DNA from: Neobacillus sp. FSL H8-0543
Lineage (GTDB): Bacteria > Bacillota > Bacilli > Bacillales > Cytobacillaceae
Direction of reading: 5' to 3'
NCBI RefSeq assembly: GCF_038592905.1
Contig: NZ_CP151943.1
Coordinates: forward strand, 406,001-470,000
Length of the DNA: 64,000 nt
This document shows, in pieces, positions 17,983 through 25,574 of the stretch. The position numbers were made by a program, and so were the translations under genes. Every line of letters starts with the position of its first letter. Position 1 is the first letter of the stretch. Below the pieces are notes generated by a model. It did not search any database. It had not been told where the DNA came from and saw nothing but the letters and a program-made list of their open reading frames with translations.

Positions 17983-18885
17983 CTAATATGGACTTAACCA
18001 CTCAGAGTCGCGATTTATACAGACGTGACATTTTTCCGTTCCGATTTGAAAAGTATTAAACGTTTGCCCGCAGCTTTCACATTGCTTCTTCTGGAACATT
18101 TCTTCCCTTTCATTTTTCCTTTTCAGATCTTCTCTTATTTGAATCGCATTTTCAGGGCAAATATCTGTACATGAAGTACAATTTACACATTTTCCGTTAT
18201 CAATTTGCAGAGTGGTTTCATTTATCGTAAAAACATCCTCTGGGCAAAGCGAGAAACACGCCTGACATAGCGTACAATCATTTGTGTTTAATTCAACTGA
18301 GAAAAATTGATAACCAGGAAAATACTTTGAAAGTTTCCAGCCATCTGGCTCCATTTGCCAGGAGGCAGGTGTGAGACTTTTTGCTAGTTGTTTCCCCTCT
18401 GTTTGAAAGTTTCCAAACAGTGCTCTTCTCGATAATTTCTCACTACAAGATTTCATGGTTATGTGTATTTCCGTTTCACCAAGCATGGTCAGCCGCTCAT
18501 TCGCTTCTGCAACAACTGATTCCCATTCTTGATTTATCAGCGTTTGCCCCGCTTCAATCAATTTCATCCCTCTTTTTTTATAAATAAGCAATTCTTTTAG
18601 GGAAGGTGTGTAGGTATGGTCAAATAATAAACTCCCTTTTTCAAAAACTCTGTTTGCTGCTAAACCCTCAATTCCCGAAAGCGGGCAGGCTATCATGCAA
18701 GCACCGCACATTGTACATTTATTCGTATCGATTACTAGTAAATGCTCTTTAAAAACAATTGCTTCATGCTTACACTGCTCCAAACAATAGCTACATGTTG
18801 ATTTACGGTTTCTTGCTCTTGTACATTTTGATGTAATTATTGTTTCTACATGCAAGCTTTCAAGCCATTTTGTGAGTACTGACAT
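17983..18885 (-). CDS. multi-cluster 4Fe-4S ferredoxin-like protein of the dms operon
   Basis: 300 residues with several cysteine motifs: an irregular one at the N-terminus (Cys21, 31, 34, 38), then CTMCGACMIACP, CTLCQACFSLCP and CVNCTSCTDICP, and a C-terminal zinc-ribbon-like pair (CESC ... CHVC). At least three [4Fe-4S] clusters are likely, with two of them adjacent as in bacterial 8Fe ferredoxins. There is no signal peptide or membrane helix, so it is cytoplasmic. It lies 32 bases downstream of dmsB. It may carry electrons to the reductase or help its maturation; I cannot tell which. Confidence 0.75.
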   Translation of the reverse strand: MSVLTKWLESLHVETIITSKCTRARNRKSTCSYCLEQCKHEAIVFKEHLLVIDTNKCTMCGACMIACPLSGIEGLAANRVFEKGSLLFDHTYTPSLKELLIYKKRGMKLIEAGQTLINQEWESVVAEANERLTMLGETEIHITMKSCSEKLSRRALFGNFQTEGKQLAKSLTPASWQMEPDGWKLSKYFPGYQFFSVELNTNDCTLCQACFSLCPEDVFTINETTLQIDNGKCVNCTSCTDICPENAIQIREDLKRKNEREEMFQKKQCESCGQTFNTFQIGTEKCHVCINRDSEWLSPY

Positions 18886-18917
18886 GTCATCACCAACTCA
18901 AGTCTTGATCGTTACTA

Positions 18918-19496
18918 TTATATTTTCGCGTCTTTATGTGGTGTAATTACGAGATTTGGATTGGTAATATTAGCTTTCGGCATACCTTTTATCTGACTGA
19001 TATCACCATATTTTTTTCTTAATTCATCAATCGGTCCGTATTCAATTGCACCCATCGGGCAGGTAGCGACACAGACAGGGTCTTCTCCCTTTTCCTGTAG
19101 ATCCATACAGAAGTTACATTTATTTGTTTTAAATGTCTCTTTATTATACTGAGGCCCACCATATGGGCATGCTGCCACACATAATTGTGTTCCTGCACAA
19201 ATATCTTGATCGATCGTAACAATACCGTCTTCTTTTCGCTTGATTATTGCTCCTGTAGGACAGTTCGGCAGGCATTTAGGGTGTTTACAATGATTACAAG
19301 CGATTGAAAAATAAAACGACTTCACATTTTGAACCATTCCATTTGTTGGCTGTTGAATAAAGGATCCCTCTTCGTACGTATAAACCCTACGAAAATTAAC
19401 ACCAACCTCTGTATTATTTTTATCCTTACACGCCACACTACATGCCTTGCAGCCAAGGCAAAGGCTTTGATTTATGTAAAAACCAATTTGAGCCAA
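18918..19496 (-). CDS. dmsB: DmsB-like iron-sulfur subunit
   Basis: 192 residues from a TTG at 19496, eight bases after AAGGAG; a GTG at 19505 is in frame but overlaps that ribosome site. Four cysteine clusters in the DmsB/NarH order are seen: CLGCKACSVAC, CNHC-x4-CLPNCP, CAGTQLCVAACP and CNFC-x11-CVATCP. The third lacks its second cysteine: Thr103 takes its place, so a [3Fe-4S] cluster is expected there. The C-terminal GPIDELRKKYGDI is typical of DmsB. It should pass electrons to DmsA; dmsA ends 12 bases upstream. Confidence 0.88.
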   Translation of the reverse strand: MAQIGFYINQSLCLGCKACSVACKDKNNTEVGVNFRRVYTYEEGSFIQQPTNGMVQNVKSFYFSIACNHCKHPKCLPNCPTGAIIKRKEDGIVTIDQDICAGTQLCVAACPYGGPQYNKETFKTNKCNFCMDLQEKGEDPVCVATCPMGAIEYGPIDELRKKYGDISQIKGMPKANITNPNLVITPHKDAKI

Positions 19497-19508
19497 GACA
19501 CTCACTCC

Positions 19509-21902
19509 TTATGCTTTTTTTACTTCAACAAGGTTTGTTAACTGCGGATTCGCTTTTGCGAGTGCTGTCGGTCTTTGTGATGTAAGTACATTCGCCGATC
19601 CTCTTTGGTCGATTCCATTTTTGTCAGGTGAGTACCATGCCCCTTGAGGGATGCCAGCCACTCCTGGAGTGATACGAGGCGTTACTTTTACATCAATAAA
19701 TAAACTGCCGCGGTCATTAAAGACTTGAGCTCTGTCGCCATCCTTTATTCCGCGCTTCGCGGCATCCTTAGGATTCAGCCACATTTCTTGCTTTGCCGCT
19801 TCCTCCAGCCACGGCATGTTATCATAGGTCGAATGGCATCTGCGCTTATAATGCCAGTTAATTAATTGTAGTGGATACTTCTCAATTAATGGATCTTCCG
19901 GCCCTTCCCACGACGAAATGTATTTCGCAATGGCCGGAATCTCTTCGTGCTGATTCATATCCCAAAGAGCTTTTGAGAAAAGTTCAATTTTCCCCGAAGG
20001 TGTTTCAAAGGGGTTATTCTCCAAATCATCTATTTGTGCTTTAAATCCTACCAATGGTTCATCAAATTTAAAATGATGGACACCCTTCTTGCGGAACTCT
20101 TCAAAGCTAGGAAAGGTTGGGTCAAGTTCTTTTTGTGTTCTTTCTACACTTTCCTTAACCAGGTCGAGGATGGTTCTTCCCTCTGTAAATTGTTCCTTTA
20201 CCCCTAATTTATCAGCAATCTCTGCAAATACATCATATTCATTTCGACATTCATAAAGAGGATCAATAGTTTTATCACCAAAAACAACATAATCACCAAA
20301 ACACCAAGGAACACCTATATCATAACGCTCGAAGAACGTTGTGCCAGGAAGTAAAATATCTGCAAATTTAGCGCTTGGGGTCATAAATAAATCACTGACT
20401 ACAATAAATTCGACTTTACTTTCATCCTCTAGCAGTTTAGTGGTTTTATTAATATCAGCATGCTGATTTACGAGCATGTTTCCTGCCATATTAAAGATTA
20501 GCTTTATATTCGTCGGTAACTTCTCTGTTCCTTGTAATCCATCAGCGGCTGTCATTTCTGTTCCTTGTTCTACCGCTTTGGTCCAAAGGAAGCAGGGTAT
20601 AGAAGCTTTTACTGGGTTATCATAAGATATTGGGTAAACAATGTTAGACCTGTTCCAGTATCCTGTTCCTGCTGCCCATCCACCAAGTTTTCCAACATTT
20701 CCTGTTAGGCAGGCAAGCTGTGCACCTCCACGCATGAACTGCTCACCAAATGCCTGTCTCTGGGCTCCCCAACCTTGTATAAGTGCTGCAGGTTTTGTCC
20801 CTGCATACTCTCTGGCGATCTCACGAATCTTATCCGCTGGTACACAGCAAATCTTTTCTGCCCATTCAGGTGTTTTTGCTACTCCGTCTTTTTCACCTAA
20901 TAAGTAACTTTTTAGAGATTCGTCCTTTGGAATACCATCAGGCATCTGGTCGCCATCAAATCCAATACAATACTTGCTAAGGAATTCTTGATCATGTAAA
21001 TTTTCAGTGATAATGACATAGCCCATCGCATCCATCATTGCATTATCTGTTGATGGCAGAATTGGAATCCACTCATCAGCAAAGGCAATTGCAGTATCGG
21101 TATACCTTGGGTCAATAACAACAATTTTTGCTCCATTTTTCTTTGCTTGCTTTAAATATTCACGATACGGGGTCGAGAATATCATTTCTGCTGGATTTTG
21201 TCCCCAAAGAATAATGTATTTCGAGTGTAAAAGGGAATCGAAGCTACTTCCAGAATTGTTAGTTCCATATGTATAAGGGGTTGCAACATTTCCAGCACCT
21301 GAACTGTAATCGTTTCGAAAATTCAAGAAACCACCCGTTATGGATAATAACTTCCTTACAGATGCACTACCGCCATGAAGCCCCCAGGATTGTCCAGAAG
21401 CATAATTGTCGTATCTTGATTCAGGTCCATAGGTATCACCAATTCGTTTCACTTCAGAGGCGATTGTGTCGATTGCCTCTTCCCAAGTAATTTTTTCGAA
21501 TTTTCCCTCTCCCCGTTTACCTACCCGTTTCATAGGATATTTAAGGCGATCAGGATGATAAAGCAAATTCCGATAGTTTCTTCCACGCACACATGCCCTA
21601 AGTGGCGGGGTAGATAAATCCCCGCTTTCCTGTGAATCAGTTGCTACACGAACAACTACTCCATCCTTTACATATGCCTTTATCACACAGCGTCCTCCAC
21701 AGTTATTTATACTGCAGGTAGAAACAATTTCATCAAATTCACTTGCATTAGCTACCTTTTTATTTTCTTGATTATCAATTAATAATTTTGTGCCTACACC
21801 ACCAGCAATTACGGGAACACCAATTGCTCCTGTCCATTTCAAGAAAGTTCTACGCTGCATTTTATTCGTCAATACGTCCTTTAGTGGGCTTCCATCTGAC
21901 AT
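19509..21902 (-). CDS. dmsA: DMSO-reductase-type molybdopterin oxidoreductase, catalytic subunit
   Basis: 797 residues. A Tat signal (RRTFLKW at 17-23 plus a hydrophobic stretch) sends the folded enzyme outside. Cys63, 68, 72 and 104 form the N-terminal [4Fe-4S] site. LWGQNPAEM, VIDPRYTDTA and IQGWGAQRQ are bis-MGD binding motifs; Ser200 in DYSSGAG is my candidate molybdenum ligand by recalled alignment to DmsA. It probably reduces S- or N-oxides at the cell surface; the exact substrate is uncertain. The operon lacks a recognisable DmsC anchor and a TorD-type chaperone. GGGAGG precedes the ATG and a perfect Fnr palindrome lies 59 bases upstream. Confidence 0.88.
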   Translation of the reverse strand: MSDGSPLKDVLTNKMQRRTFLKWTGAIGVPVIAGGVGTKLLIDNQENKKVANASEFDEIVSTCSINNCGGRCVIKAYVKDGVVVRVATDSQESGDLSTPPLRACVRGRNYRNLLYHPDRLKYPMKRVGKRGEGKFEKITWEEAIDTIASEVKRIGDTYGPESRYDNYASGQSWGLHGGSASVRKLLSITGGFLNFRNDYSSGAGNVATPYTYGTNNSGSSFDSLLHSKYIILWGQNPAEMIFSTPYREYLKQAKKNGAKIVVIDPRYTDTAIAFADEWIPILPSTDNAMMDAMGYVIITENLHDQEFLSKYCIGFDGDQMPDGIPKDESLKSYLLGEKDGVAKTPEWAEKICCVPADKIREIAREYAGTKPAALIQGWGAQRQAFGEQFMRGGAQLACLTGNVGKLGGWAAGTGYWNRSNIVYPISYDNPVKASIPCFLWTKAVEQGTEMTAADGLQGTEKLPTNIKLIFNMAGNMLVNQHADINKTTKLLEDESKVEFIVVSDLFMTPSAKFADILLPGTTFFERYDIGVPWCFGDYVVFGDKTIDPLYECRNEYDVFAEIADKLGVKEQFTEGRTILDLVKESVERTQKELDPTFPSFEEFRKKGVHHFKFDEPLVGFKAQIDDLENNPFETPSGKIELFSKALWDMNQHEEIPAIAKYISSWEGPEDPLIEKYPLQLINWHYKRRCHSTYDNMPWLEEAAKQEMWLNPKDAAKRGIKDGDRAQVFNDRGSLFIDVKVTPRITPGVAGIPQGAWYSPDKNGIDQRGSANVLTSQRPTALAKANPQLTNLVEVKKA

Positions 21903-21960
21903 TAGTTAATGCCTCCCTTAACATCATTCAATAACTGCAAAGAAAAACGTATAAATTTTT

Positions 21961-21976
21961 TGTGAATATATTCACA
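21961..21976. promoter_or_regulatory. perfect Fnr-type operator upstream of dmsA
   Basis: TGTGAATATATTCACA, a full palindrome matching TGTGA-N6-TCACA. It lies 59 bases before the dmsA ATG, which fits an activating position, though I cannot point to a good -10. It implies anaerobic induction of the dms operon. The rest of 21977-22202 holds the divergent promoter region of the DUF6509 gene, with TATAAT near 22165. Confidence 0.8.
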
Positions 21977-22202
21977 TACAAGTGAAGAATAAATCACAGA
22001 ATATTTTATTTCGTTATCTTAATACCTTAATTTTACTGTAAAGTTATTAAATTTATATTAAAAATGAGATCGTTCACATTAAATTCATAATAGTCATCCA
22101 TAAATTGATAACAATTTATGGTCGAAAAGTGTCGATTGTTTCTAGTTCCTAGCGAAAATTGTATATAATAGAAAGGACGAAAATTTGTAAAGGATGATTA
22201 TA

Positions 22203-22481
22203 TTGAATATTACTGGACATACAGTTGAAAAGCTCGAAGATCCATTCGGATTACTAAGTGGTGACCGTTATGAATTTTTTCTTGAGATTGAGGTAGAGGA
22301 AGAGGATGAGCTTTATTCTGATAAAGGAGTAGAAGTAAGAGTTATTTTTGTTGTTGATGAAAAGGGACCAAGAATTTCTCACTATCATTTGTTTGAGTCA
22401 GGTACAGAGAAAGTTCTTGATTTTGAATTAGAGGACGAGGAAGAACTGTTAGTATTTAATTATTGCAAGGAAAATTTATAA
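22203..22481 (+). CDS. DUF6509 family small acidic protein
   Basis: 92 residues from the TTG at 22203, eight bases after AAGGA; the ATG at 22194 overlaps that ribosome site. The N-terminus (NITGHTVEKLEDPFGLLSGDRYEF) is the conserved signature I associate with DUF6509. The rest is strongly acidic (EVEEEDELYSDKG, ELEDEEELL), with a C-terminal CKENL. It is cytoplasmic with no known function. It is divergent from dmsA across a shared intergenic region and followed by a MITE-like repeat. Confidence 0.75.
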   Translation: MNITGHTVEKLEDPFGLLSGDRYEFFLEIEVEEEDELYSDKGVEVRVIFVVDEKGPRISHYHLFESGTEKVLDFELEDEEELLVFNYCKENL

Positions 22482-22503
22482 ATAAAGCTGTGTTAAACTT
22501 GGA

Positions 22504-22635
22504 GGTTGATTTGCGCTCCAGGCACTTCGCTTTCCGCGGGCGTGCCGTGGAGCCTCCTCGGCGCTTAAGCGCCTGTGGGGGCTCCACAGCCCCGTATTCC
22601 CGCAGGAGTCTTCGTGCCTTTCGCTCCAATCAACC
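22504..22635. repeat. MITE-like interspersed repeat, full-length copy
   Basis: About 132 bp, much richer in GC than its surroundings, with terminal inverted repeats GGTTGATT / AATCAACC. Internal complementary blocks (GCTCCAGGCACTTCGC with GCGAAAGGCACG-like, GGAGCCTCC, GGCGCTTAAGCGCC and GGGGCTCCACAGCCCC) would fold into a long branched hairpin. It resembles the abundant intergenic repeat of Bacillus-group genomes. A shortened copy lies at 48182-48224. No coding capacity; an open frame across it is an artefact. Confidence 0.85.
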
Positions 22636-22671
22636 TGTTTATTGCTACACCAATATCATTTAACCCAACCT

Positions 22672-22699
22672 AAAAAAAACAGGGAGTTTATTCTCCCTG
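22672..22699 (-). terminator. terminator of the ydjO-like gene
   Basis: Minus strand CAGGGAG / CTCCCTG with a 6-nt loop and a run of eight T. Confidence 0.9.
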
Positions 22700-22711
22700 C
22701 TTACCATTACA

Positions 22712-22915
22712 TTACATAAAGTTTTTGCTGTGGTTGTGAATGACCTGTAGTTCTTTTGTACCTTGGCTCATTTCACTTTTACATACTGGACAAAGGGGAA
22801 TCTCACTACTCTTAAAGTTATCACGGATCCAGACATTACACGAATCTGAAGTACATTCCCAAACTTTTGTTTCTTCTAATTTGATTTCTTCATCATTTCT
22901 TCTACCAAATGCCAA
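22712..22915 (-). CDS. ydjO: YdjO-like cold-inducible zinc-ribbon protein
   Basis: 67 residues, TTG start seven bases after AAGGGGTG. Two cysteine pairs (WECTSDSCNVWIRDNF and PLCPVCKSEM) make a small zinc ribbon. The WECT...CN.W.R.NF and PLCP.C patterns match B. subtilis YdjO, described as cold-inducible. Its neighbour upstream is a cold-shock protein gene, which fits. A terminator (23009-23041) separates them, so they are separate transcripts or linked by read-through. Confidence 0.8.
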   Translation of the reverse strand: MAFGRRNDEEIKLEETKVWECTSDSCNVWIRDNFKSSEIPLCPVCKSEMSQGTKELQVIHNHSKNFM

Positions 22916-23008
22916 AACACTTCACCCCTTGTACTATTTTGCATGACTGTATCTTTGCACTTGCGCTTAGATGATAATAGCTAATGAAAAATATCCATAT
23001 ATATATAT

Positions 23009-23041
23009 AAAAGGTGATGCCTTAATGGTGCATCACCTTTT
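23009..23041. terminator. terminator of the cold-shock gene
   Basis: AAGGTGATGC / GCATCACCTT stem; the T run is better on the plus strand, but TTTTATATAT follows on the minus strand, where the csp gene ends. Confidence 0.7.
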
Positions 23042-23052
23042 TATTCCAAAGA

Positions 23053-23253
23053 TTAAATAGCAGTTACGTTAGCAGCTTGTGGTCCGCGAGCGCCTTCAAC
23101 GATTTCGAAAGATACTGCTTGACCTTCTTCTAAAGTTTTGAAACCTTCTGATTGAATAGCTGAGAAGTGTACGAATACATCTTGACCGCCTTCAGCTTCA
23201 ATAAATCCAAAACCTTTTTCTGCATTAAACCATTTTACTTTACCGTTGTTCAT
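23053..23253 (-). CDS. csp: cold-shock protein (CspB/CspD family)
   Basis: 66 residues, one cold-shock domain. RNP1 is KGFGFI (with KWFNAEKG before it) and RNP2 is VFVHF. It binds single-stranded RNA and DNA and acts as an RNA chaperone. The start at 23253 follows GGAGG by eight bases; five extra in-frame codons upstream (to 23268) overlap the ribosome site. Transcribed with a leader of about 150 nt, as is usual for cold-induced csp genes. Confidence 0.95.
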   Translation of the reverse strand: MNNGKVKWFNAEKGFGFIEAEGGQDVFVHFSAIQSEGFKTLEEGQAVSFEIVEGARGPQAANVTAI

Positions 23254-23404
23254 GGATAGTACCTCCAATAATTTGTTTCACTTTAAGTTACCTTGGTCAT
23301 TAAAACAAAAAAGTCATAATGCACATTTGGGGTAATAGACATCACCCACATTCCGTGCAGTTACGACTACCTAATCCAAAAAATATATACCGAACTTAAA
23401 AGCG
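23254..23404 (-). promoter_or_regulatory. long 5' leader of the cold-shock gene
   Basis: About 150 nt of untranslated leader from the predicted start near 23405. Long structured leaders of csp mRNAs control temperature-dependent translation; I cannot predict the alternative folds by eye. Confidence 0.5.
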
Positions 23405-23411
23405 TACCTTT

Positions 23412-23440
23412 ATATTAACCTATTTTTCTCAAAAAGTCAA
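23412..23440 (-). promoter_or_regulatory. sigma-A promoter of the cold-shock gene
   Basis: Minus strand TTGACT, 17-bp spacer, TAATAT. Confidence 0.75.
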
Positions 23441-23483
23441 TGTTAATTCATATATGAGACCAGTAACCTAGCAAATTTGCACC

Positions 23484-24446
23484 TTACACTTTGGAAAAAT
23501 CCGCTTGTATAAATATTTCCATAAAATGATCTTTAAATTTCTGAATATCTATTTCCATACCAATGTAATCCAGTGTTTCCTCAGGTTCTTCATCAGGTTT
23601 TGGGCGAAAATCAGCTATACTTTTTCCTTTGGACTTGCCGAATTCTTCGACGCGGACTCTCCGTCGGATATATTTTACTAAACCAGGCTCCGTTAATGCC
23701 ATTAATGGGATAACATCATGAAGTGGAGCTCCCTTAATACCAGGTATATTTTTTTGATAGGCTTTATAATAATAATCAAACGCTGGTTTAAGTAACGGTT
23801 TAAAAGGAGTATGGCTATTTTCACTTAGTAGGTCAATCATTTCTGGTGTTATAATTGCCTTATTTGTAACATTCAATGGATACAAAAATATATTATGTCC
23901 TTTTTCCATAACCATGTTTGAAGCGATAGGGTCAGAATAAAAATTCGCTTCCGCTTCTGCTGAAATATTCCCTGGAACCAAAAAGGCACCGCCCATAACA
24001 TATAATGCTGAAACGTCTTTCAATGCGTTATCCCCATACAAAATAAACATAAGAGAAAGTTCAGTCAATCTTCCTATATTTACGATAACTAGGTTTCCTT
24101 GATATTCTGTAATAATTTCTAGGATTTTGTTTATATCATAAATATTTACACTTTTTAATGTATCTGAAGGCATTATTGGACCAAGACCTTCCTTGCCGTG
24201 TATCTCTGGATAATAATCGACTGGTTCACCAGATAATGGACCTGCTGCACCTGCAATAATCGGGATATCTTTTTGCCCGCTAAGATTAATCAAGTACGAC
24301 GTTACCTTTACAGATTGCTCTTTAGGTGTATTTCCATAACCGCTAACAATTCCAACTAGATTAATTTGTGGATTAAGTAAGGCGTACATAATAGCAAAGG
24401 AATCATCGACACCAGGATCCGCAAACAAGAGTACATTAACAGCCAT
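23484..24446 (-). CDS. nucleoside hydrolase (IunH/RihA-like)
   Basis: 320 residues from the ATG at 24446, which follows GGGGGAGAGG; the frame extends further upstream without a ribosome site. The calcium-binding motif at the N-terminus is FADPGVDDSFA, a variant of the classical DTDPGxDD, and LVNIGRLTELSL and ADFRPKPDEE replace more usual active-site segments. These enzymes hydrolyse the N-glycosidic bond of nucleosides. The altered motifs mean substrate range is open. It lies between csp and ku with its own frame and no clear operon. Confidence 0.8.
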   Translation of the reverse strand: MAVNVLLFADPGVDDSFAIMYALLNPQINLVGIVSGYGNTPKEQSVKVTSYLINLSGQKDIPIIAGAAGPLSGEPVDYYPEIHGKEGLGPIMPSDTLKSVNIYDINKILEIITEYQGNLVIVNIGRLTELSLMFILYGDNALKDVSALYVMGGAFLVPGNISAEAEANFYSDPIASNMVMEKGHNIFLYPLNVTNKAIITPEMIDLLSENSHTPFKPLLKPAFDYYYKAYQKNIPGIKGAPLHDVIPLMALTEPGLVKYIRRRVRVEEFGKSKGKSIADFRPKPDEEPEETLDYIGMEIDIQKFKDHFMEIFIQADFSKV

Positions 24447-24551
24447 TGCCTCTCCCCCGTTTCCATATATCCTATGAAAAGGCACAGATATTAAGTACAT
24501 TTGTTCACTAAGGAAATAGAACCAATTATATTGTCTAATTTCGTTACACAC

Positions 24552-24577
24552 AAAAACCGATTCACTATTTGAATCGG
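24552..24577 (-). terminator. terminator of ku
   Basis: Minus strand CCGATTC / GAATCGG with a 7-nt loop and TTTTTG. Confidence 0.8.
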
Positions 24578-24598
24578 CTATATGCTATCCGCTTAGAA

Positions 24599-25447
24599 TC
24601 ATGCTTCTTTTTTCACTTTTGGTGTTGCTCTTTTCCTTGGAGCAGCAGCTTTCTTTGGCTTTGCCTTATCCGTTGGCTTTGTCCGATCAATAGAAGCCTG
24701 TAAGGCTGCCATTAAATCGGTAACATTTGATGCTACCTCTTTTGTTGCTGCCGTTACTGTTTCTTTTCCTGTTCGTTTTGAATCTATTAGTTCTAATAAT
24801 GCGGTACGGTATTCATCTGTATACTTTTCAGGTTCAAATTCTGTTGTCAGTTGATCAATCAGCAGAATGGCTGTATCCAATTCACGTTTCGTTACTTTAT
24901 CCTCTGCTGGTACATTCGGCACATCACCTGCACGTCGAACCTCGTCCGGATAATGTATGGTTTCCATAATTAATGTATTTTCATAAACCCGAATAACCGC
25001 GAGCTGTTCTTTGGAACGGATAATTATTTTTGCTAATCCTACTTTTTGTGATTCCTGCAAGGCCTTGCGCAGAAGGGAATAAGCTTTTCCCCCACCTTCA
25101 TTTGGAGACATATAATAAGTGCGATCATAGTAAATTGGATCAATTTCTTCCATTTTGACAAAATCAATGATTTCTACAGCCTTATCTTCATTTTCCTTAC
25201 GAAGTTTTTCAAGGTCATCATGCTCAAGTACAACAAATTTCCCTTTTGTATATTCGTACGCTTTGACAATCTCTTCGGGTTTTACCTCTTCTTCACACAC
25301 AGAGCAAATTTTTTCATATTTAATCGGTGCATGACATTTATTATGAAGGGTTCGGAGTTTGATATCCTTATCTTCTGTAGCAGTGTGCAACTTAATTGGA
25401 ATATTTACTAGTCCAAAGCTGATGCTGCCTTTCCACATGGTATGCAT
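24599..25447 (-). CDS. ku: non-homologous end-joining protein Ku
   Basis: 282 residues, the bacterial minimal Ku core (WKGSISFGLVNIPIKL at the N-terminus) plus a lysine/proline/alanine-rich tail from about residue 250 (KAKPKKAAAPRKRATPKVKK) that binds DNA. A CxxC-x-CxxC-like element (CHAPIKYEKICSVCEE) is present. It binds broken ends and recruits LigD. Divergently arranged with ligD across 127 bp, as ykoV/ykoU in B. subtilis, where the pair protects spores. GGAG precedes the ATG by about eight bases. Confidence 0.96.
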   Translation of the reverse strand: MHTMWKGSISFGLVNIPIKLHTATEDKDIKLRTLHNKCHAPIKYEKICSVCEEEVKPEEIVKAYEYTKGKFVVLEHDDLEKLRKENEDKAVEIIDFVKMEEIDPIYYDRTYYMSPNEGGGKAYSLLRKALQESQKVGLAKIIIRSKEQLAVIRVYENTLIMETIHYPDEVRRAGDVPNVPAEDKVTKRELDTAILLIDQLTTEFEPEKYTDEYRTALLELIDSKRTGKETVTAATKEVASNVTDLMAALQASIDRTKPTDKAKPKKAAAPRKRATPKVKKEA

Positions 25448-25574
25448 AGATAAATCTCCTATCTTTTTGTCATTATCTTGCGTTAATTACGGTTCATCCA
25501 TTCGTAAAAACAAATGGTAAAGAATGAATCTAAACGAAATGTAACAAAATAATAAAAAAGAAAGGAAACATGCT

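Noticed and set aside
22463..22663. Open frame across the GC-rich repeat
   Set aside because: It is produced by the repeat element itself and starts within the end of the DUF6509 gene; no ribosome site.
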